64,000 bases of DNA from Anaplasma centrale str. Israel. Its GTDB lineage: Bacteria > Pseudomonadota > Alphaproteobacteria > Rickettsiales > Anaplasmataceae. Positions 25,948 through 33,700 of the stretch are shown one piece after another. Every line of letters begins with the position of its first letter. Positions within the stretch are counted from its first letter, which is position 1. A program made the position numbers and the translations under genes. Under the pieces are notes generated by a model. It saw only the letters and a list, made by a program, of their open reading frames with translations, was not told the DNA's origin and ran no database searches. The DNA lies in NCBI RefSeq assembly GCF_000024505.1, contig NC_013532.1, forward strand, positions 248,001 through 312,000, given 5' to 3'.

Positions 25948-26652
25948 AAACTGCTTTGCGATGAAAGCGTTGTGCCATTCTGCCCCCTGGAGAAAATACC
26001 TCGCCATGAGGATGTGCACTCGGCACCTGTTACGCGCGGCTTTGCGCCACCGAAGCCGGCATTACAACATCTCGACGAAGACCAATATTATATATAATAC
26101 GCGTATAGTCGGGGGATGGCTCATTACCGATAGTAGAGCGCGTAACGAACTGTATACACCCATACCGTATGCAAACGTTGAACACAAGGCCCAACCCCCC
26201 TCCCCGAGGACTCTTTGCTTTGCACGACTTTTAGTATTCACTACACCCAGCATAGGTTGCCGCTAGGGCCGACCCATGGCGGATATTGTACCGCACGAAT
26301 GGTGTAGTAAAGCAACTCCACCACGTGAACGTGTGTTGCTATAACCTACTACAAGCGTAAGAAATGACAAAATTACCCGCATAAATACATATTTTATTCG
26401 GAAAAGTCCCTAAGGATCCTGTTATTTGGGAGGGAGCGTACATAATTGCGCGCTAAACAAGAATATTAGTTAATCCTAAATTAACCTATTGTCTCATAGA
26501 ATGCAAACAAGGTGAGTTGCTCACCGTATGCTAAGTGCACCGTGGAGGTCATGAAAGCGGATTTTAGTAAACTTATAAATCTGCTCGCATAAGTGGCATA
26601 TCGTAGGGGCTTTTCCGTGGTGTGTGGGATAGTTCTGAATGGGGGTTCAATA
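25948..26652 (+). other. 0.7-kb gap between first and second virB2, no gene seen
   Basis: The left part is mixed-composition sequence; the right part (26340-26590) is A/T-rich with several promoter-like hexamers. An AT-rich run ATATTATATATAATA lies near 26086-26099, but no convincing -35/-10 pair could be fixed. I see no protein-like frame. The length suggests the second virB2 has its own regulation. Confidence 0.4.
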
Positions 26653-27018
26653 ATGTCATGGTTTGTAAAATTTTTCTTTCAGGCAATAGGAGCATGCACA
26701 CTACTAGTTGCGCTCAGCATCGGTACTGCAGACTGCGCCCTCGCAAACGGCAAGCCGGCAGTGCAACAGGATGATAAAAAAGATGTGGCTACAAAAGTGA
26801 TATGTAATGTCATTCTTTTTGTGCAGAAGTTGGGGTTGCCGATCATGACCGGCGTTATCCTAGGTGCAAGCGTGATGGCGGTTTTCGGTAGGCTAGCATG
26901 GCCTGCTATAGCAATGTTGGTTGTATTTACCGCGATATTCTTTGGCGCAAGCAAGCTCATCAGCAGATTTGCGCAGGGGATTACCGAGCTAGACGCTGAT
27001 AACTTTGACTGCAAGTAA
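26653..27018 (+). CDS. virB2: VirB2-like type IV secretion pilin
   Basis: The 121-aa product has a signal peptide (about residues 1-31, ending in CALA), a short polar mature N-terminus and the two-helix pilin core KVICNVILFVQKLGLPIM ... FGRLAWPAIAMLVVFTAIFF. It ends in a cysteine-containing tail, DADNFDCK, shared with the third copy. The ATG at 26653 follows GGGGGTT; a GTG 60 bases upstream would add residues ahead of the signal peptide. It is the second of three tandem pilin genes. Confidence 0.88.
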   Translation: MSWFVKFFFQAIGACTLLVALSIGTADCALANGKPAVQQDDKKDVATKVICNVILFVQKLGLPIMTGVILGASVMAVFGRLAWPAIAMLVVFTAIFFGASKLISRFAQGITELDADNFDCK

Positions 27019-27111
27019 AACTTATTCGGGAATGCGCGGCAGTGACGTACTCGATGCCGATAGTTCTGACACAACTACCGCAACAAGATACCAATGTTGC
27101 CAGATGCCTTG

Positions 27112-27133
27112 ACGGGACACTATAGTGTCCCGT
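27112..27133. promoter_or_regulatory. perfect 22-bp palindrome downstream of second virB2
   Basis: ACGGGACACTATAGTGTCCC followed by GT is self-complementary over all 22 bases with no loop. It lies 94 bases after the virB2 stop and 182 before the next virB2 start. It could fold as a transcript hairpin or bind a dimeric regulator; there is no T-run on either side. Confidence 0.5.
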
Positions 27134-27314
27134 GGGCGTCACACGTGCTGGGTTCCAGCGCTCCCTCAGGCTGGTATACATTCTGAAATTCGCGATACAC
27201 GCCGTAGACTTGAGCGATATACAATAAAATTGAAAAATTCATTAAGCATAACTGTAGATAGGTTACGCAGATTGTTATATAAGGTAGACAGGTAAAGTCT
27301 TTAAGAGAAGTGGG

Positions 27315-27686
27315 ATGTTAAAAGCCTTTTTAACAACGGTATCTGTGTTTATTTTTACGCTAATATCGTTCAATTCTGAGGCCTCAAGTATAAATGCAAT
27401 GCAGGGTTCATCCAATGCGGCAAATGGCGAGGTGGTGTCTAAAGTTATATGTAATGTTGTGGTATTTGTGCAGAAGTTAGGGCTGCCAATAATGACGGGG
27501 GTCATACTGGGCTCGAGCATTATGGCGGTTTTTGGTAGACTTGCATGGCCTGCGATAGTGATGTTGGTGGTTTTTACTGCGATCTTTTTCGGTGCCGGGA
27601 AGTTGATTTCAAAATTTGCAGGTGGTATTGCAGAGCTAGGTGCTGATGACTTCGACTGTAGAGTGCTTGCTGGTACTACGATATAG
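27315..27686 (+). CDS. virB2: VirB2-like type IV secretion pilin
   Basis: The 123-aa product has a signal peptide (about residues 1-23), a short Ser/Asn-rich mature N-terminus, and the conserved core KVICNVVVFVQKLGLPIM ... FGRLAWPAIVMLVVFTAIFF. The tail AELGADDFDCRVL contains the same Asp-Cys ending as the second copy. ATG at 27315 follows AGAAGTGGG. It is the pilin gene nearest virB4 and separated from it by 124 bases containing a hairpin. Confidence 0.88.
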   Translation: MLKAFLTTVSVFIFTLISFNSEASSINAMQGSSNAANGEVVSKVICNVVVFVQKLGLPIMTGVILGSSIMAVFGRLAWPAIVMLVVFTAIFFGAGKLISKFAGGIAELGADDFDCRVLAGTTI

Positions 27687-27698
27687 CACACTTGTTGA

Positions 27699-27717
27699 CG
27701 TTCAGGCTTTCTGAACG
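27699..27717 (+). terminator. hairpin between third virB2 and virB4
   Basis: A perfect 7-base stem CGTTCAG / CTGAACG with loop GCTTT lies 13 bases after the virB2 stop; a TATTTTT run occurs about 14 bases further on. It may partly terminate pilin transcripts and thus set a high pilin to ATPase ratio. Confidence 0.5.
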
Positions 27718-27810
27718 CCGGTCAGGTTGCCTATTTTTGGTTCACGGAATGTTAAGCATATGAATGTAGTACTCTGAATTATGCTTGGTGCGTGAGGTTT
27801 TCGTGGGTGT

Positions 27811-30237
27811 TTGCCGGTGTCTTTCATAGATGATTTTATGCTCAGGTTTCGCCCAAAAAAGGGTGATGCTGGTGAAAGTTCTGGTGAGAAGGACTGTGTA
27901 ACTAAAGAGGTGCATACTCCCTCCCATACGGGGGGGACGCATTCCTACGCGGAGTTCATAACGCCTGCCTGCCACTACAATGAAGACACGCTGCTGAACA
28001 AAAGTGGGGGGCTGGTACAGATAATACAAATAGAGGATTATGCCTACAGTTCGGGTTTGGGGTCTCTCAGAGATGCCATACGGACGGCAATAGCGAATGT
28101 GCAAGATCCAGGAATTGCATTCTGGGTATACACCGTAAGGGAGGAATGCCAGTTTGAACTTGATTGGCGCAAGACTCAGGACTTTTCCGACTCGTTGCAC
28201 TCCGTGTACCGGTCCTCCATAAGCTCAAGGCGCACCTACGCTAATGAGGTGTATATTGCGGTGGTGACTCAGCCCATGCGTGAAGGGCTAGAGCGCATGG
28301 TGAGTGCATTGACATTCGGCATCGTCAAAAAAAGACACAAGAGCTTCTTGGCCTCCAAAGTGCAGCAGTTATCCAAGGTGACCTCCGCAATGGTGGCAGA
28401 GCTACAGTGCTTTTCTGCCAGACGGCTTGGGGTAATCCGCTGTGATGACGGAAGATGGCGGTCTGAACTGCTGGAATTTCTGGGTTATTTGGTTACCTTA
28501 AGGCGTGGGGAGCGCTTCTTAGAATCCCGTGACAGTGCGCACACGATAGCTGCGGGGTGCGGCCTGACTGTCGGGTTCAACACGTTGAAGGTTTCAGACG
28601 AAAGCGGCTCCAGATACGGAGCAGTTCTTGGCGTCAAAGAGTACGCTGGTGAATCTCTAGACGCAATTGACATGTGTTTGCAGCAAGAATGCGAATTTGT
28701 CATAACAGAGGTTATACAGTTTGTGCCGAGTACGCAGGTTAAAGATGCGTACAGGAGACAGGCCGAGATGCTAGAGATAAGCGGGGACGCAGAGCTTGCA
28801 AAAATTGCTCGCCTAGAAGAGATCATGTCTGCGAATGAAGACTCAATCGGGGACTGCTGTAAGCGGAAAGTGAGTTGCATGATCATCTCGAACAGTGTGC
28901 CATCCCTCAAAAAAGACATAAAAAAGATGGTTGCTGCATTCTCGGCATTGGGTGCAATTGTGGTGAGGGTTGACTTGGCCCTGGAAGACGACTTTTGGGC
29001 CAACATGCCCGGCGGCTTCCGCTACGTTCTTGGGATGCGATTCGCAATGGTGAAGGCTGCATGCACCTTTGCCATGACGCACCACTTCCCTTCTGGGGCA
29101 CTTAAGGGTGGAAGATGGCAAGAGGCAATTACCCTGTTTTTCTCCAACCAGAACCTACCGTATTTTTTTGGCTTTCACGCGGGAGAGAAAGGACACACTC
29201 TGTGTCTTGGGCCGCAAGATTCACACATGACCCTGCTGATAAATTTTATCATTTCAGAGTCCAGAAGGCTGCGTGCAAAATCTGTAGTATTTGACTATAG
29301 CGGAAAGTCTATAATTTTTGCCACTGCAATCAACGGGCAATACAACAGGATAGATGACAGGCAAGGTAAGGTAACTCAGTTCTTCAATCCGTTCAACGTG
29401 CATGATACACAAACAAATCGCGAAATAGCCGTTGGGGTTGTAGAGAGAATGGCTAGCCCGCTTGGGCCGCCCAGCGCAGAGATTAAGCTGGCAGCCAGAG
29501 AGGTTGTTGATAGGATATTCTCTATTCCTGTAGAGTCTCGTACGCCGGAAAAAGTTCGGGAATGCATAGAAGAATTGGGGGGAGCGGCACGTGCCTGGGG
29601 TACCAAGGGAGCGTTTGCGCATTTAATATCAGGCAGGAAAGAGATGGTGTTGGATGCGGAATTTTTGGCGATAAACGTCGGTATGCTTGCTGGCAAACAG
29701 GAATGCATAGGTGCCGTGTTGTATTTCCTTTTGCGCTCCCTTGAAAGCCGCTTCAATGGAGAGCCGACTATTCTCGTAATGTACGAAGCTTGGATCATGG
29801 ATGTGGTGTTTCCTGATGAGAGCGAGTTCGATGCGTGGATGGAGAGGCTTACCGCACTGAACGTTGTGGTGGTGTTTGCGGCGGAAAACATGCGTGCCAT
29901 CTCTGCGAGCAAGCTCATCAGATATGCTAGCAAGCACATAGAAACGCGTATTTTCATGCCTAACGTCATTATAAGCAGCCAGCAGCATATCAGGATATTC
30001 GGTCTCTCAAAAGAAGAGGTGGATGTCATGTTGCAGATTCCTCATCATGAGGGGCACTTCTTCATCAAGCAAGGCAACTCCTCAGTAGTTTTGGAGTTGA
30101 AGCTGCAGGATAAAGAGACAAGAGTGCTGTCTGCAAATAGGGCAACAATAAAACTCATGTACGAAGCCGTTGCGGAAAAGGGCAAGGATTGGTTGCCGGC
30201 GTTCCATGCAAAGTGCGATAAGGTCGCGCAGCAGTAG
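27811..30237 (+). CDS. virB4: VirB4-like type IV secretion protein with degenerate ATPase motifs (second VirB4)
   Basis: The 808-aa length, the N-terminal CagE/TrbE-type domain (residues ~1-420) and the C-terminal RecA-like domain fit VirB4. The Walker A position near residue 466, normally GxxGxGKT, reads LGPQDSHMTLL with no lysine. The Walker B position near 655, normally hhhDEAW, reads ILVMYEAWIMD with Tyr for Asp. The protein is therefore probably unable to bind or hydrolyse ATP normally. Rickettsiales are known to carry two VirB4 copies, and the second Rickettsia copy is also described as having altered motifs. The start is uncertain: TTG at 27811, GTG at 27817 and ATG at 27838 are all in frame. 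It lies behind three pilin genes. Confidence 0.88.
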   Translation: MPVSFIDDFMLRFRPKKGDAGESSGEKDCVTKEVHTPSHTGGTHSYAEFITPACHYNEDTLLNKSGGLVQIIQIEDYAYSSGLGSLRDAIRTAIANVQDPGIAFWVYTVREECQFELDWRKTQDFSDSLHSVYRSSISSRRTYANEVYIAVVTQPMREGLERMVSALTFGIVKKRHKSFLASKVQQLSKVTSAMVAELQCFSARRLGVIRCDDGRWRSELLEFLGYLVTLRRGERFLESRDSAHTIAAGCGLTVGFNTLKVSDESGSRYGAVLGVKEYAGESLDAIDMCLQQECEFVITEVIQFVPSTQVKDAYRRQAEMLEISGDAELAKIARLEEIMSANEDSIGDCCKRKVSCMIISNSVPSLKKDIKKMVAAFSALGAIVVRVDLALEDDFWANMPGGFRYVLGMRFAMVKAACTFAMTHHFPSGALKGGRWQEAITLFFSNQNLPYFFGFHAGEKGHTLCLGPQDSHMTLLINFIISESRRLRAKSVVFDYSGKSIIFATAINGQYNRIDDRQGKVTQFFNPFNVHDTQTNREIAVGVVERMASPLGPPSAEIKLAAREVVDRIFSIPVESRTPEKVRECIEELGGAARAWGTKGAFAHLISGRKEMVLDAEFLAINVGMLAGKQECIGAVLYFLLRSLESRFNGEPTILVMYEAWIMDVVFPDESEFDAWMERLTALNVVVVFAAENMRAISASKLIRYASKHIETRIFMPNVIISSQQHIRIFGLSKEEVDVMLQIPHHEGHFFIKQGNSSVVLELKLQDKETRVLSANRATIKLMYEAVAEKGKDWLPAFHAKCDKVAQQ

Positions 30238-30792
30238 CACGTGCTTCTCAGAACAATGGTCCGAGAAATCCAACAGGTGTAGGCATTTTTGTGCTGCAGT
30301 GGGTAAACCATCTGCTGCTTTGCAATTACCCTACACCTACCAACCTCGGTAATGCAGCAGCGCATCTTGTTGCACCACGCACAGCCCCCTAGGGCTGCTT
30401 TATATGCTACATATGCACCGGATAACGATCCGAATTCCGCGCGCACCGCGCACTTCACCGTATCTGAATCTAACTTCGCATCATAATCCGCCGGAGTACG
30501 TGACCGTGCAATTACTTGGCAGCCAGAATCCATTTGCGCCACCAATGGGCAACGGCGTGTATGTTATATGTCTTGACGCATACAACATATAGCATATTTC
30601 TGTCATATAGGAAGCTTTTATAGGATATAACCCATATACCCAATATATCTTCCTAGGAAGGGTGTGTAATATTAGGATATGAATAGCTATTTTTAGTTGA
30701 TATTAATCTTTATTTAAAGCTATTCATGTGAACTAGTCTTGGTTGACTGAAATATACTAAAAAGAAGGTACCCGTATATATTTTTCGACTGT
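30238..30792 (+). other. 0.55-kb region between virB4 and the first large exported protein
   Basis: No gene seen. The left part holds an inverted repeat AGGTGTAGG (30275-30283) / CCTACACCT (30330-30338), possibly the virB4 terminator. The right 200 bases are strongly A/T-rich and contain a second inverted repeat and a TATACT hexamer at 30753-30758 that may be a -10 element for the next gene. Confidence 0.45.
30681..30725. promoter_or_regulatory. inverted repeat in AT-rich promoter region
   Basis: GAATAGCT (30681-30688) and AGCTATTC (30718-30725) form a perfect 8-base inverted repeat around 29 A/T-rich bases, about 70 bases upstream of the large gene's start codon. This could be an operator or a bent-DNA site. 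Confidence 0.35.
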
Positions 30793-33700
30793 ATGTTTGT
30801 AATTAATTCGGAGCGGCGTACAAATAGCCGCCTATGGTTGGGGTTTTGGGTACATTTGGTGTGCATGCTGTGCTCTGCCATGGTGTTTTATGTCCCACGC
30901 ATGTGTGATTCTGCAGGGGGCGTTGTACCCGATGAGTTCCGTGAAGTGCCAGGTCGGAGGAATGCAGACAGCATCTTCGCCGTGCCTGAAATCTTGGTTG
31001 TGTTTAGGGCACCGATGATTGGTCACAATATTGATGCTGAAAAGGTGAGAGTAGAAAGGTGGGAGTACATGCAAAGGCCGCTCGGCTATGTTGCCGGGTA
31101 TGTACAACGTAACGCGAATAACGAACTACAGATGTGCGCATGCACAAAGTGGACTAGCATTTTAGATGATAATTTGGCAAGAGAGCTGGAGCTGAAAAGG
31201 ACACACCAAGAGGGTGAGCTAACAAACTTTGATGACCTCTCACTCGACGACAGGGTGAAGCAGGCATGTGAATATATGAACACTTGGCGGGGCTGCGTCA
31301 ACATTATTGCAGTTACCCCGGAAGTGCCAGGGTTTTGCAACGCCTTTGCCAAGGAATCGCGCATTCATGTTGTGCCAATAGAATTCCGCAGGCAGTCCTA
31401 TTTCATGCCCGGACTTCGCGTTATTACCGAAGACGGAGGCGTAAATAAGGTACAAGATTTATACTTGGGTGACAGCCGCACACACTCACCTGTGCGCTCG
31501 CGCGGACCAAAAATTATCGATTGTGGAAGAATGACAGGCGGACTGCATAATTTATCAAAGGAGTGCGCTGATTTTCCTGTTGAGACCCAAGACCCCGAAG
31601 AGTATGTGTCCGCTTTTGGGTATAGGTTACATAGGCATGATGATGAGATCTGCATTGAACGCGTTAGCAATGCTGGCAGGGTTGTTGACTGTGTGCCAGC
31701 GCCGGGTTTACAGCGGCCTTCCATAACTTCGGTGCCCGGGAACAAGATGCAGATAAGATTTAACCCGTGCAAAGATCTAAACGGCAATGATACAGGTTAC
31801 TGCAATTTAGCCATGGGTCCTGGCGACAAAGATAGTGCGGCGGAGTTTGCCGTGGCGAGGCCGAAGTTTGATGTAAACAGCTATGACTTTACACTAAAAT
31901 ACGTTTGTGATGAACCTGGTGTTGAACTCAAAAACTGCAAGCAACTCAGACAGACTTATGATGAAGACCCCAGAGGCAATGTAACTTGTCTAACGGGTTT
32001 GCAGTTTTCTCCCAAGAAGTTTTACGTCAGGAGGGACCACAGGCACTACTGGGTTAGCGAGCTGCCTAAAGTCCTTGTGGCCCGCAGCCTGGACAAAGCC
32101 AGTAAGAGGAATCTGTTGTGTGATGACAGTAGATCGCTGGACCTCTCTAAAATGCGCCAGGAAGATATTGATCGCATGAGAATCAGGGGGCGTTTTTTCC
32201 GCATTGTGCCGCAGGGAAGCGGCGGCACCGGTGGCGATGTACTGTGCAAGGATAACATGCTTTACCTCTATGACAATGATAGGGTGTTCGATCATGAAAC
32301 TCCCTCCATGTGCAGTAGCTCGAGCAAATATGGGGTAATCAGTGGCCATTGTAAAACCAGGTACATGAGCGAGGATTACCATCAACCATTTTTTCTGCGG
32401 GACTCTGAAGAGGAAAGCACGAGCTCAATTGTGCCTCTAAACCTCCTAATGCAGGGCATGTGCGTGAGTAACTTTCCCGAGTATGTGTATAAGTACTATA
32501 CGGGGGGCTCTCCCTTGGCTGCTGGGTTGAGTCCTGAGGAAAGCAACAAACACCTGCTGGAAATTAGTCGTGATAACACCGAGTGTGATTTTATAAGGAT
32601 AGAAATGTGGGGAGGCGGAGAATCTGGCTCATTGCGTGGAGGCGCCAAGGTTGGCAAACCTGGCGAGTACGTAATGGGGGTCCTCAAGGTGAATCCGGAA
32701 GAGCGCAAATACTTAATAACTAGCGTCGGCCATGGAGGCGCCGCCTTGCTTGATGCCAAGGGCAACAGTAACGCTCAGAGCCCAGGCGGAAATACCACGG
32801 CTTTATTGTGTGACGATGTTGGTGGAGAAACGTGCAGCTTGAGACTGACAGCGGGTGGTGGAGGGCGACCTGGCGGCACCTCGTCGTCTACTGGATATGA
32901 AAAACTTGTACACTACAGAGTTGCCGAAGGGCGCGCAAAGATTAGGGATGATGAGGTCTTTGTGCCGTATCAGAACATAGATTTTGCCAGTGGGCGGGCC
33001 AGCATGCATGATGTGGGATGCGTGAGTAACTCGCCTTCCAGCGGCAAGCGTGCTGCAATAGAGGTTCTTGCGCCTAGTAAATATATGGGTGCCGGTGGAT
33101 GCGCCAGGGCGGACGCTAACGTTGTGCAGAGCGGGGCACACGGCATGATTAAGCTGACTTGCGAAAAGTGGTCTGGTGATCCCGGTAAAGTGAAAGAGTG
33201 GGAAGGGAGTTTTTGCAACAAAGAGGTGCTTGAGCTTTTGAACCTGTTCAAGAAACATGCCGCAGATCGCAAGTTAAATGAGGAAACGAACACTTTCTTT
33301 GCTGACGTTGCCAGCATGCCTTTTTGTCGTGGAGTGACTGGGTTGCCCAAATTGCCCCAGGTATTAGATGCTCTGGCCGCAGTAGTGAAAGGCAATGATG
33401 TGACAAAAAAGAACAGGAAGGAGGCTAAGGCTTGGATTACCAAAACCCTGGCTCCCCTGAGCTCCGTTCTGGACAGCGATTATAGAGTTGTCAATGCGTA
33501 CGTCACGGCACAGAAGGCATTGAAGAAAACAAGCACGGGAGGCAAAAAGGAGTTTTCACAGGGTTTTGAGGAGCTGATAAAAAGTAAGGTTTCTATCATT
33601 GCTGACAGCAGCGAAGTGCTGGAAATGCTCAAGCGCTTGAAAGACTACACCGGTGGCCAAAGCCTGAAGTCCGATTATATTCTCGCCGCTTTGGAGAGCA

